Below, in pieces: positions 19,214 to 27,521 of a stretch of 64,000 nt of DNA. The position numbers were made by a program, and so were the translations under genes. The notes beneath the pieces were generated by a model. That model saw nothing but the letters and a program-made list of their open reading frames with translations, was not told the DNA's origin and searched no databases. The stretch lies in assembly GCA_964523395.1 (NCBI GenBank), contig CAZFXS010000010.1, positions 1 through 64,000 of the forward strand. Direction: 5' to 3'. How positions within the stretch are numbered: position 1 is the first letter of the stretch; the number at the start of each line of letters is the position of its first letter. The stretch is from JANYJZ01 sp964523395 (GTDB taxonomy: Bacteria > Bacteroidota > Ignavibacteria > UBA10030 > SZUA-254).

Positions 19214-19269
19214 GATGCGGGATGTGAGATATGGGATGCGTGATTTATGATGTACGATTTTCGATGTTC
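19214..19269 (+). repeat. Degenerate heptad repeat, 8 units of GATnnnn
   Basis: Eight consecutive 7-base units all begin GAT: GATGCGG, GATGTGA, GATATGG, GATGCGT, GATTTAT, GATGTAC, GATTTTC, GATGTTC. The period is exact while positions 4-7 vary. Confidence 0.85.
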
Positions 19270-19355
19270 GCGGAGTGATACCGCCGTGGAATCTGTCATC
19301 TGCGATTCTTTAGCGCAATCGGCGTTCATCCGGTAACCAATGACTGTCAACTTTT

Positions 19356-19386
19356 TTGCTTTTTCATTCACCTTTTCCTACATTAG
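19356..19386 (+). promoter_or_regulatory. Promoter of the sdh operon
   Basis: TTGCTT at 19356-19361, 17-base spacer, TACATTAG at 19379-19386; the leader to the sdhC ATG is about 35 bases. Confidence 0.5.
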
Positions 19387-19427
19387 CGCCGTTCATATTT
19401 TTCCAATCTTAATCGGCGTAGATATCC

Positions 19428-20084
19428 ATGGCTACTCTTTCGGCGTTGTATAACTCATCCATCGGTAAAAAGTTTGTTATGGGCCTGACCGGCCTCTTTC
19501 TTTGCTCTTTCCTTGTTGTTCATCTGAGCGGAAACTTCCTTTTATTTAAGAATGACGGCGGCCTTGCGTTCGATCATTATTCAGAATTTATGTCGACGAA
19601 TATTGCTATCCGGACAATGGAAATCGTGCTGGCGCTCGGACTGTTTGGCCATATCCTGACCGGCGTACTGACATGGCTGAAGAATAAACAATCACGGCCT
19701 CAGCAGTATGTAAAAAATGCACCCGGTGAAAACAGCACACTGTTTTCAAGGACGATGTTCCTGACCGGAAGCATTGTATTTATTTTTTTGGTAATCCATC
19801 TGAAAACGTTTTGGGTCGCTTCCCGTTTTCATCCGGATGAAAATCCTTCCATGTATGAGCTGGTGCGGGTAGCGTTCGCCAGTCCGACATACAGCTTCTT
19901 TTACATTGTGGCAATCGTTTTACTTGCATTTCATTTGCGGCACGGTTTTCAGTCCGCATTTCAGACCTTTGGTATCAAGCATCAGAAATATGCACCGGCC
20001 ATATACGCTATCGGTGCAATTTTTTGGTTACTTATTCCACTCGGTTTTATTTCGATGCCGGTATATTTTTTGATGAATTCATGA
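19428..20084 (+). CDS. sdhC: Succinate dehydrogenase cytochrome b subunit (Bacteroidetes type)
   Basis: A 218-residue membrane anchor with five hydrophobic helices, of the single-subunit b558 type found with Bacteroidetes and epsilonproteobacterial succinate dehydrogenase / fumarate reductase. Candidate heme ligands include the His residues in FLVVHLSGN, GLFGHILTG, FLVIHLKTF and LLAFHLRHGF. It anchors SdhAB and passes electrons between succinate and quinone. A two-gene nucleotidyltransferase module separates it from sdhA, which is unusual. Confidence 0.92.
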   Translation: MATLSALYNSSIGKKFVMGLTGLFLCSFLVVHLSGNFLLFKNDGGLAFDHYSEFMSTNIAIRTMEIVLALGLFGHILTGVLTWLKNKQSRPQQYVKNAPGENSTLFSRTMFLTGSIVFIFLVIHLKTFWVASRFHPDENPSMYELVRVAFASPTYSFFYIVAIVLLAFHLRHGFQSAFQTFGIKHQKYAPAIYAIGAIFWLLIPLGFISMPVYFLMNS

Positions 20085-20302
20085 AAAAATTGAAAAAAAT
20101 ATCAAAGCGGGCGGCAAAAAAAAAGCGGTCTGTGGTCATAAAGAAGTTAGACAAGGAAGTCGATAACTATTGGCTATCCAAAACTCCGGCAGAACGTATA
20201 GCCGCGATGGAAATACTACGTCAGCACTGGTATAAAATCCACAATGAACATCCAACAAGATTACGAAGAGTTGTTCGAATTACTAAATTACGAGAAGGTT
20301 AA
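20081..20302 (+). CDS. Small basic protein paired with a nucleotidyltransferase
   Basis: 73 residues from ATG 20081, which overlaps the sdhC stop by 4 bases. The first 25 residues are very Lys-rich (KKLKKISKRAAKKKRSVVIK) and the rest is helical (TPAERIAAMEILRQHWYKIH). This resembles small proteins found upstream of nucleotidyltransferases, possibly one half of a toxin-antitoxin-like pair. It overlaps the next gene by 59 bases in another frame. I do not know its function. Confidence 0.6.
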   Translation: MKKLKKISKRAAKKKRSVVIKKLDKEVDNYWLSKTPAERIAAMEILRQHWYKIHNEHPTRLRRVVRITKLREG

Positions 20303-20708
20303 GTACCTTATTGTTGGTGCATATGCCTTGGCGTTGCACGGATATCCACGATATACCGGCGATATTGACATTTTTGTAAAACAAAATGTAGTAAATGTAC
20401 GGCGTCTGTTAAGGGTGCTTAAAAAATTCGGTTTTGGCACTGTGGGAATTACGGAAAAGGGATTACTCGAAAAAAGAACGGTTGTTCAATTGGGATATCC
20501 TCCTAATCGAATTGATTTAATCACATCGATTGAAGGAGTTACATTTGACAGCGCTTGGAAGAATCGAATTTCAGGATCATTTGGAACTCAAATTGTCTCT
20601 TATATTTCTAAAGAAGATTTGATCAAGAACAAATTGGCCGCTAAGCGCGATAAAGACCTTTTGGATGTGAAGATGTTACAATCAAAGAAAACATCAAAGA
20701 AAAAATGA
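20244..20708 (+). CDS. Nucleotidyltransferase (MNT/AbiEii-like fold)
   Basis: 154 residues. [20 protein letters not shown] (residues about 24-43) is the pattern of the polymerase-beta nucleotidyltransferase superfamily, with the metal-binding DxD in GDIDIFV; a third acidic residue may be the Asp of NRIDLITS. The C-terminus has [21 protein letters not shown], the motif that follows in AbiEii/MNT-type proteins. It overlaps the small gene before it and the sdhA start (ATGA). It is probably part of a toxin-antitoxin-like module sitting inside the sdh operon; the target is unknown. Confidence 0.75.
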   Translation: MNIQQDYEELFELLNYEKVKYLIVGAYALALHGYPRYTGDIDIFVKQNVVNVRRLLRVLKKFGFGTVGITEKGLLEKRTVVQLGYPPNRIDLITSIEGVTFDSAWKNRISGSFGTQIVSYISKEDLIKNKLAAKRDKDLLDVKMLQSKKTSKKK

Positions 20709-22618
20709 TGCTAAACTCTAAAATACCTGATGGCCCCATCCAGCAAAAATGGGATAATCATAAATTCAATCTGAAGCTTGTTAACCCCGCCAACAAACGA
20801 AAGTATCACATTATTGTTGTCGGCACGGGGCTTGCGGGAGCGTCTGCTGCTGCGTCGCTGGCTGAACTTGGCTATAACGTCACCTCGCTGTGTTATCATG
20901 AGTCTCCCCGCCGCGCGCACAGCATTGCGGCACAGGGCGGCATCAACGCGCCGAAGAATTACAAGAATGATGGCGACAGCATCTGGCGATTGTTCTATGA
21001 CACTGTAAAGGGCGGAGATTACCGGGCGCGTGAGGCAAATGTGTACCGCCTTGCGCAGGTAAGCAATAATATTATCGATCAGTGTGTTGCGCAGGGAGTC
21101 CCGTTCGCACGCGAGTATGGCGGACTTCTTGATAACCGTTCGTTCGGCGGTGCGCAGGTGTCGCGGACTTTTTACGCACGCGGCCAGACAGGCCAGCAGC
21201 TGTTGCTTGGTGCCTATCAGGCACTGAGTAAGGAAATCAATTCAGGCAAAGTAAAATTTTATCCCCGCAGGGAAATGCTTGATCTTGTTGTTGTTGACGG
21301 CCAGGCACGTGGTGTTATCGCGCGCAATCTTGTCACCGGTGCGCTTGAATCATATGCCGCGGATGCAGTCATATTGGCGACAGGCGGATACGGTAATGTC
21401 TTTTATCTTTCCACGAATGCGAAGTATTGCAACGCGACAGCAGTATGGCGCGCGCATAAACGTGGCGCTTTTTTTGGCAATCCCTGCTTTACGCAAATTC
21501 ACCCCACCTGTATTCCTGTTTCAAGCGCTGCGCAGTCAAAGCTGACGTTGATGAGCGAAAGTCTCAGAAATGACGGGCGCATCTGGGTTCCCAAAAAACA
21601 GGGGGATAAACGCGATCCGCGTCAGATACCTGAAGAAGAACGCGATTATTATCTTGAGCGGCTGTATCCTTCATTTGGTAATCTTGTGCCCCGCGACGTT
21701 GCTTCGCGCCGGGCGAAAGAAATGTGCGACAAAGGCCATGGTGTCGGAACAACAGGGCTTGCAGTGTACCTTGATTTTGGCGATGCCATTAAACGCAACG
21801 GCAAAGAATGGGTAGAACAGCAGTACGGTAACCTGTTCGATATGTATCATGAAATTACCGCCGAGAACGCCTATGAAACGCCGATGAGAATTTATCCGGC
21901 TGTTCACTACACAATGGGCGGTCTCTGGGTTGATTATAATCTGATGAGTACGATTCCCGGATTGTATGTTCTTGGCGAGGCAAATTTCTCTGATCACGGC
22001 GCGAACAGGCTTGGCGCCAGCGCGTTGATGCAGGGACTGGCGGACGGATACTTTATCATCCCTTACACGATTGGCGATTACCTTGCAACAAATAAATTTT
22101 CACAATTAAAAAATGACCATCCTTCATTCAAGGATGCCGAGCGGAATGCGCAAGATGTTACAAAACGTCTCATCTCTGTGAACGGAAAACAAGCCGTAGA
22201 TGAATTCCATAAGAAGTTAGGCAAGACGATGTGGGATCTTTGTGGTATGGGAAGGAATGCAACGGGATTAAAGAAGGCCCTTGTTGAAATTCCTGCATTG
22301 CGTGAAGAGTTCTGGAAAGACGTCAAAGTTCCCGGATCCGGCGATAACTTTAACCCGGAAATAGAGAAGGCAAACCGTGTCGCTGATTTCATGGAACTTG
22401 GTGAGCTCATGGTGCGTGACGCGTTGCATCGTGAAGAATCGTGCGGCGGACATTTCCGTGAAGAATTTCAGACGGAGGAAGGCGAAGCAAAACGAAACGA
22501 TGACCGGTTTTCATATGTCGCGGCATGGGAATATAAAGGAATCGGTAAAGAGCCGGAATTGCATAAAGAACCATTGACATTTGAAAATGTGAAGCAAGCG
22601 CAGAGAAGTTATAAGTAA
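20705..22618 (+). CDS. sdhA: Succinate dehydrogenase/fumarate reductase flavoprotein subunit
   Basis: 637 residues. The FAD Rossmann motif is [19 protein letters not shown], the covalent flavin site region is [11 protein letters not shown], and [10 protein letters not shown] is the active-site stretch. Family features GRGQTG-like ([17 protein letters not shown]) and [18 protein letters not shown] follow. It oxidises succinate to fumarate at the membrane with SdhB and SdhC. Its ATG overlaps the nucleotidyltransferase stop, so its translation is tied to that gene. Confidence 0.97.
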   Translation: MMLNSKIPDGPIQQKWDNHKFNLKLVNPANKRKYHIIVVGTGLAGASAAASLAELGYNVTSLCYHESPRRAHSIAAQGGINAPKNYKNDGDSIWRLFYDTVKGGDYRAREANVYRLAQVSNNIIDQCVAQGVPFAREYGGLLDNRSFGGAQVSRTFYARGQTGQQLLLGAYQALSKEINSGKVKFYPRREMLDLVVVDGQARGVIARNLVTGALESYAADAVILATGGYGNVFYLSTNAKYCNATAVWRAHKRGAFFGNPCFTQIHPTCIPVSSAAQSKLTLMSESLRNDGRIWVPKKQGDKRDPRQIPEEERDYYLERLYPSFGNLVPRDVASRRAKEMCDKGHGVGTTGLAVYLDFGDAIKRNGKEWVEQQYGNLFDMYHEITAENAYETPMRIYPAVHYTMGGLWVDYNLMSTIPGLYVLGEANFSDHGANRLGASALMQGLADGYFIIPYTIGDYLATNKFSQLKNDHPSFKDAERNAQDVTKRLISVNGKQAVDEFHKKLGKTMWDLCGMGRNATGLKKALVEIPALREEFWKDVKVPGSGDNFNPEIEKANRVADFMELGELMVRDALHREESCGGHFREEFQTEEGEAKRNDDRFSYVAAWEYKGIGKEPELHKEPLTFENVKQAQRSYK

Positions 22619-22622
22619 TTTT

Positions 22623-22650
22623 GAATTGTGGATGTCGAATTGCGCATTGG
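22623..22650 (+). repeat. Degenerate heptad repeat, 4 units
   Basis: Units GAATTGT, GGATGTC, GAATTGC, GCATTGG with exact 7-base spacing, in the 91-base gap between sdhA and sdhB. Confidence 0.55.
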
Positions 22651-22709
22651 CTTCTAACTATGAAATCAAATAAATTTTTTACTTGTTAATATTACATTTT
22701 TACTTGATT

Positions 22710-23450
22710 ATGAACATTTCTCTTAAAGTCTGGCGTCAACACGATAAAAATTCTCCCGGCAAAATGGTTGAATATAAAGCTGAGAACATTTCGCCGGATA
22801 TGTCCTTTCTCGAAATGATGGATGAAGTTAATCTCGGTCTTGCCAAAAAAGGGGAAGACACGATTGCCTTTGATCATGATTGCCGTGAAGGAATATGCGG
22901 AAGCTGCGGCATGTATATCAACGGCAGGGCGCACGGACCGGCGCGCGGAGTTGCAACATGTCAGTTGTATATGCGCTCGTTTAAAGACGGTGATACTATT
23001 ACGATTGAGCCATGGCGGGCAAAAGCATTTCCGGTGATCAAGGACCTTGTTGTCGACAGATCTGGCTTCGATAGAATCATTCAGGCCGGCGGATATGTTT
23101 CGGTTGACACCGGCGGTGTTCCTGATGGTAATGCTATTCCTGTCCCTAAAGTTATCGCGGATGAAGCGTTTGATGCGGCAGCCTGTATTGGCTGTGGTGC
23201 CTGTGTCGCTGCCTGCAAAAATTCATCTGCAATGCTGTTTGTTAGTGCGAAAGTTTCCCAGCTGGCGCTACTGCCGCAGGGAAATGCTGAGCGGACGGAG
23301 CGTGTGCTGAATATGGTGGCGCAAATGGATGAAGAGGGATTTGGCGGATGTTCAAACACGTACGCGTGTGAAGCGGAATGTCCCAAAGAGATTTCCGTTA
23401 CCCATATTGCGCGCATGAACAGGGAATTCCTTGTAGCTTCGGTTAAATAG
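22710..23450 (+). CDS. sdhB: Succinate dehydrogenase/fumarate reductase iron-sulfur subunit
   Basis: 246 residues from ATG 22710; the upstream TTG is unlikely. The [2Fe-2S] site is [15 protein letters not shown] plus a later Cys in ATCQLY. The C-terminal ferredoxin part has [11 protein letters not shown] and [12 protein letters not shown], for the [4Fe-4S] and [3Fe-4S] clusters. It carries electrons from SdhA to the quinone site. It ends 23 bases before a strong hairpin terminator. Confidence 0.96.
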   Translation: MNISLKVWRQHDKNSPGKMVEYKAENISPDMSFLEMMDEVNLGLAKKGEDTIAFDHDCREGICGSCGMYINGRAHGPARGVATCQLYMRSFKDGDTITIEPWRAKAFPVIKDLVVDRSGFDRIIQAGGYVSVDTGGVPDGNAIPVPKVIADEAFDAAACIGCGACVAACKNSSAMLFVSAKVSQLALLPQGNAERTERVLNMVAQMDEEGFGGCSNTYACEAECPKEISVTHIARMNREFLVASVK

Positions 23451-23473
23451 TTCGCTAATTTTTTGCGGTAAAA

Positions 23474-23500
23474 AAAGGGCGAGTCGACGACTCGCCCTTT
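23474..23500. terminator. Bidirectional intrinsic terminator
   Basis: GGGCGAGTCG and CGACTCGCCC form a near-perfect palindrome. On the minus strand it is followed by a run of seven T, on the plus strand by TTTGTGTTT. It ends the sdh operon and the minus-strand gene at 23522. Confidence 0.85.
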
Positions 23501-23521
23501 GTGTTTACAAATCGTAATACA

Positions 23522-24268
23522 CTATCCTTGCAGCGATTGTCTGAAACTCTCCTCGTCAAGCGTTGCGGCCTGACGTTGAATGATATCCAGCGAATGTTTC
23601 CTGTTCAGGTGAAAATGCGCGTCATTATGCAGGTTGATGGCCGAGCGGATATCCACAAATCGTTCAGCCAGCGTGTTCAGAACAGGTCCGGCGTTCTCAT
23701 CGAATGCCGATGATTCATCGGCAGCGGTTTCATACTGGCTTCGCCCGACATGCTCATAATACGCGAGCGGAGGCGCGCTTCTCTCTATGCTTCGCTTAAA
23801 AATAAAATCAGGGAAGAAACCGGTCAGAAAGAGTGTCACATTGCCGATGTACCGCCTGAGAAAATATTGGTGTGTCCGGTCGAGATCAGGGAGAAAATTC
23901 AGCAGGTCCACCATGTAAAATGTTTTGCCGCCTTCTGTTGTCGCAAGTTGCCAGAATGATTCGCTGGAACGGAATTCAACACATACCCCGGCGACATAAT
24001 CAACCACATCGTCTTCCGCGAGTTGTTTCCGTTCGAGCGCGTGGTATACAAAAATATAGAAAAACAGTTGCGGTGAAATAGACAGAAAAAGAGGAGGCGT
24101 AGTCATTGACCGTTCGAATAATTCTTTTTTGTGCAGAAACTCCGTGACGGTATACGGATCTTCGGTAAGCTTGAGGATTGCCTGCTGTACTGACGCATTG
24201 CCCGAAAGTGTTTCCGCAATGAAGCGGTAATCCGTTTGCGTGAATTGTGACCGGGTTTTATAATACAT
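23522..24268 (-). CDS. Conserved-looking protein of unknown function
   Basis: A 248-residue soluble protein I do not recognise. It is rich in aromatic residues and helical (PPLFLSISPQLFFYIFVYHA, then FWQLATTEGGKTFYMVDLLN). No signal peptide and no clear membrane helix is visible. It has its own promoter at 24304-24334 and ends at the terminator shared with sdhB, so it is a single-gene unit. An AAAGGAG ribosome site lies before the ATG. Confidence 0.7.
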   Translation of the reverse strand: MYYKTRSQFTQTDYRFIAETLSGNASVQQAILKLTEDPYTVTEFLHKKELFERSMTTPPLFLSISPQLFFYIFVYHALERKQLAEDDVVDYVAGVCVEFRSSESFWQLATTEGGKTFYMVDLLNFLPDLDRTHQYFLRRYIGNVTLFLTGFFPDFIFKRSIERSAPPLAYYEHVGRSQYETAADESSAFDENAGPVLNTLAERFVDIRSAINLHNDAHFHLNRKHSLDIIQRQAATLDEESFRQSLQG

Positions 24269-24303
24269 ATACTCCTTTCACCTTAATCAGACATTCTTCT
24301 CCT

Positions 24304-24334
24304 AGAAAGTAAATGAAATCGGAGATATTGTCAA
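24304..24334 (-). promoter_or_regulatory. Promoter of the gene at 23522-24268
   Basis: On the minus strand TTGACA (24334-24329), 17-base spacer, TACTTTCT (24311-24304); leader about 30 bases. Confidence 0.6.
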
Positions 24335-24390
24335 TACCCTTGCCGTGAGATGTATCCCGCATCATACCCTGATGCGAAGTGCGCGTAGAG

Positions 24391-25533
24391 TTATACTTTT
24401 TTGTGCTTTAGAGCGGCAAGGTGTCCGCTGATGGAAGCGAGTAAGAGCTCGTAATCGATCGGTTTTATGATAAAATCATCGACACCCAGTCGTTTTCCTA
24501 TGAGAAGGGTGGACCGATCGATAGAAGATGAGATAAAGAAGAATGCGGCATGCTGTGTCGCGCGGGTATTGCGAATGAATTCGAAAATTTCGAAACCGAT
24601 GGGCCCGGCCTGGAAATTCATTTCAGAAAGAACGATATCCGGTGTAAATGACTTAAGGCATGCCAGCACTTCGTCGAATGTTGCTGCGGCGATAACGGCA
24701 TATCCGTTAGAGCGGAAAACGGTGGATGTTTCCAGAAGCGCGTCCTCATTATCATCGATGATAAGAACGGTTCCTTTGATCCGGTTCTTGCGCACCTCTC
24801 TTATGAGAGATGCTTCGATAAGTGAATGGTCTAATCTGCCAATGGAAAATTTCTCACGGAGATTTTCTGCAATGCCGGGAGTGAATGCGGAAATACCTCC
24901 GGTAAGCCAGATGGCGTTAATGGCGTCTTTATACAATGCGTTGCGCGCTTCACGTTCGAGGTCCTGCCGTCGTTCATCAGTGACTTTAAACTCAGTCTGC
25001 ATCTTTCGCAGGAGAGTTTCCTGTGCTTCGGAGGGTGTTCCTTCCCGCCACGCTTCCTTGAGAATGGAACGGAACTTGAGGTCATTCTCCGCGTCGTGAT
25101 CCGGTATGCCGGATTCTCGTAGAAGCTCTGTAACACGCTGAACAAAGGTTTTCGCGTAGACATGATCAGAATCCAGCGCAAGGGCTTTTGATGCCAGTTC
25201 ACCGGCTTTTTTCAGATAACCGTCATCAAGCATTTTTTGCGCGGAAACCATCAGCGTATTGATTTGATTGTTTTTTCGCTCAAGATGGATGCTTCGGTAT
25301 TTCCGTATCTCGGTCTGAATTTCGTTGTTCAGTCCGACTCTCTGTGATAACTGTTTGATCAGAAACTGGATGCGGTCCTGGTAGGAGTACGCAATTTCAT
25401 TGTGGGGGTCCGAACGAAATACTTTTTGCAGTAACTCATCTGCGGAGATATACCGTCCTTCGCGGATAAGTTTATCGGCGGTACGCAGCCATTCTTCGAT
25501 CTGCACTTTCATCGTGTATGTCAGTTCACTCAT
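24391..25533 (-). CDS. TPR-type protein with C-terminal receiver domain lacking the phospho-acceptor Asp
   Basis: 380 residues. The N-terminal 120 residues are TPR-like helices (AGELASKALALDSDHVYAKT), the middle 130 residues are helical with no assigned fold, and residues 253-380 are a receiver domain. That domain keeps the acidic pair Asp260-Asp261 (IIDDNEDA), a Ser at the switch site (Ser335) and Lys357 in IIKPID. The residue expected to be the phosphorylated Asp is Glu304 in DIVLSEMNF. The protein may therefore be fixed in an active-like state or act only as a scaffold. It may have been a phosphorylated regulator in an ancestor. Confidence 0.8.
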   Translation of the reverse strand: MSELTYTMKVQIEEWLRTADKLIREGRYISADELLQKVFRSDPHNEIAYSYQDRIQFLIKQLSQRVGLNNEIQTEIRKYRSIHLERKNNQINTLMVSAQKMLDDGYLKKAGELASKALALDSDHVYAKTFVQRVTELLRESGIPDHDAENDLKFRSILKEAWREGTPSEAQETLLRKMQTEFKVTDERRQDLEREARNALYKDAINAIWLTGGISAFTPGIAENLREKFSIGRLDHSLIEASLIREVRKNRIKGTVLIIDDNEDALLETSTVFRSNGYAVIAAATFDEVLACLKSFTPDIVLSEMNFQAGPIGFEIFEFIRNTRATQHAAFFFISSSIDRSTLLIGKRLGVDDFIIKPIDYELLLASISGHLAALKHKKV

Positions 25534-25566
25534 AGCCCTCCGGAAGGAAAATTCGCGCCGATAATC

Positions 25567-25977
25567 TTAGTTTTTCTTTGCTCCCTGATTAATCCATGAC
25601 TTCAGGATCATGAGCGTGTCATCCGGGAAGGCGGTCTTCCGGCGAAGCGGCATCGGATCGCCGAAAGGAGGTTTGAGAGTAAGTTTGTGAATAAATAAAC
25701 TTGAGTCGGCTTTGCCCGGTAATACCGATGCTCCGTGCTTACCACCCTTCATGATTCCTTCATAGGTATCCAGAAATAATTCGCTGGGGTTCATGTTGTC
25801 TTCGGTATGACAGGGAAGGCAATACTTTTTCAGGATCGGTTTGATGTCTTTTCTGTACGACACAGTATCCTGCATCTTTGCAGGTTTTGCAGTAGGCTCT
25901 TTTTTAGTTTGCTGAAATGCCATAACGGAATAAAAGACTGCGCATATCAGGATTATCACTATTGTTGTTTTCATCAT
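25567..25977 (-). CDS. Secreted monoheme c-type cytochrome-like protein
   Basis: The start is probably ATG 25977 (GAGGA seven bases before), giving 136 residues with signal peptide MMKTTIVIILICAVFYSVMA. After a Lys/Pro linker comes YRKDIKPILKKYCLPCHTED, where CLPCH is the covalent heme c site. The family is the c-type cytochrome domain seen in Planctomycetes and Bacteroidetes, with a distal Met ligand probably in GDPMPL. It lies 20 bases after a heme-tagged beta-barrel gene, so the two probably work together in periplasmic electron transfer. Confidence 0.8.
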   Translation of the reverse strand: MMKTTIVIILICAVFYSVMAFQQTKKEPTAKPAKMQDTVSYRKDIKPILKKYCLPCHTEDNMNPSELFLDTYEGIMKGGKHGASVLPGKADSSLFIHKLTLKPPFGDPMPLRRKTAFPDDTLMILKSWINQGAKKN

Positions 25978-25997
25978 CACAAAATCCTCACAAAAAA

Positions 25998-27167
25998 TTA
26001 GAACCAAACATGCATTTGAACAAGGCCCAGGTTGTTGTCAACGCTGGGAGTTTCCATGTTGAACCGGAATTGAGGGCGTAATTCTATAAAGGGCCAGGGG
26101 AAATATTCCAGCCCGACAGTCACCCGTTTTATTTCATCATCGCCTACGCCGCGTGCAGGATCGAACACATCGTATTTACCGATAATCCACAGACCCTGGA
26201 CGGCACGGATATCTATTTCCCCGTAAGCGGCCATCATATGATTGTTGGAAGTAATGTCCACTGGTACGGGCAGTGCATAGGGATCCAATCCGTTATGAGT
26301 GACGTCAAGCTCTCCCATGACCTGGACATCTCCGGTCCCTAACCCGATATGGAACCCGCCCATTTTATACCTTCTGAACCCGTAGCCTGAAACGCCGACG
26401 CGGTAATTGAGCGATTGGACTGCGCCCATATATTCAAGCTTTGCGGTATACGCTTTGTCTTTTTCAAAAAAAAGCTTGGCGTTATTTCCTGTCCCGTTAA
26501 AGAGGCCTGTGGTAATAAATAACCCGCCGATGTATCCGCCGATTTCAACGCCGATATCTTTATAGTTCGGTAAGAAAAGAAGGCCCCTGTGCATATATGG
26601 AAAGAAAAATCCCAAATCGCCGCCTCTGGTAAAGGTAGTGTGATCGTCAAGTCTCAGACCGTAATCAGGCAAAAAATCCCCGGCCTTGATATACCAGTGT
26701 TCCGGCAGAACTTTTGCAACGGCAAAAATTTCCGGTCCGCTGAACAGATTGTAAGTAGGATTTGCAATGTCCTGTTTGAATGAAAACGAAATTTTCTTTG
26801 AAAGATTGACCGTACCATAAAGAGACATTGTCATCAGGTGGAACGAGGAAGTTTGTCCCTCCGGGTCGTAGATCAATTGTGACCTGAAATCTCCGCCGAT
26901 AGTAATATTTTCTGAAATCTTCGGGTTGAAGACGAAATCGTCGCTGTCTCCTTCGGTATTTTCTTCAGTGACATTCGGACGAATCGGAAGGGTATTCATG
27001 CTGAACGTTGTGCCGTATTCTGTCCTGATCTGGCCTCCGGTTGGATTGACATGACATGAAGCGCATTTAGCTCCTGCCATCAGGGCAAATCTCGGCAGGG
27101 CGGCAGAAGTTTCTGTGAGAATAAAAACTAATGCGACACAGCTTATCAAACTGAACAGTCCCCGCAT
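25998..27167 (-). CDS. Beta-barrel outer-membrane protein with N-terminal CXXCH heme motif
   Basis: The start is ATG 27167 with AAAGGAA before it; 389 residues. A signal peptide ends near TSAALP. Just after it, GAKCASCHVNPTGGQIR holds a c-type heme motif. The rest is alternating beta strands in the style of a porin (GDFRSQLIYDPEGQTSSF, FSFKQDIANPTYNLFSG, VTVGLEYFPWPFIELRPQFR), ending in WF as outer-membrane barrels do. It is cotranscribed with the monoheme cytochrome. It may be a porin-cytochrome for electron exchange across the outer membrane; this is inference. Confidence 0.7.
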   Translation of the reverse strand: MRGLFSLISCVALVFILTETSAALPRFALMAGAKCASCHVNPTGGQIRTEYGTTFSMNTLPIRPNVTEENTEGDSDDFVFNPKISENITIGGDFRSQLIYDPEGQTSSFHLMTMSLYGTVNLSKKISFSFKQDIANPTYNLFSGPEIFAVAKVLPEHWYIKAGDFLPDYGLRLDDHTTFTRGGDLGFFFPYMHRGLLFLPNYKDIGVEIGGYIGGLFITTGLFNGTGNNAKLFFEKDKAYTAKLEYMGAVQSLNYRVGVSGYGFRRYKMGGFHIGLGTGDVQVMGELDVTHNGLDPYALPVPVDITSNNHMMAAYGEIDIRAVQGLWIIGKYDVFDPARGVGDDEIKRVTVGLEYFPWPFIELRPQFRFNMETPSVDNNLGLVQMHVWF

Positions 27168-27521
27168 GCTATTTCCTTTCTGATGTTGTTGAACAGAATA
27201 ATGCCAGAAATTCATTGGAGAATGTACGTAATACAGTGATGCAATGCAACCAAATTAGAGTAAAATCACGGTTACTTCTTTGAAAGAAGAGATTTATCAC
27301 TTTTTCCGGAATGACATTTGGCACAATTTCAGTTGACTTTTTCGATTTTCTCAGCTATCTTTGTCCCGTAGTAAATATCTTCGACAACATTTTTACTAAA
27401 TAAACGTAGATGCCGATGTTATCTACACTGTTGGTTTGTGCTCTGCTTGTAATCAATGGTGTAAATCGATGATCGGCTCTTTTTGTTTTAGGTAATAGAT
27501 ACACAACGCAACGTACAACAG
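27168..27521. other. 354-base divergent intergenic region
   Basis: It holds the promoter for the sensor kinase (27333-27363) and about 150 bases of leader with a small hairpin (GTAGAT at 27406 with ATCTAC at 27421). I find no clear minus-strand promoter for the heme-barrel gene. No other gene is visible. Confidence 0.5.
27333..27363 (+). promoter_or_regulatory. Promoter of the sensor kinase at 27522
   Basis: TTGACT (27333-27338), 17-base spacer, TATCTTTG (27356-27363), an exact match to TAnnTTTG. Confidence 0.65.

Larger units (their letters stand above)
19206..19427 (+). other. Intergenic region between ftsX and sdhC
   Basis: It holds an eight-unit heptad repeat (19214-19269) and the sdhC promoter (19356-19386). 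I see no terminator for the ybaB-ftsX operon other than possible structure in the repeat. Confidence 0.6.
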
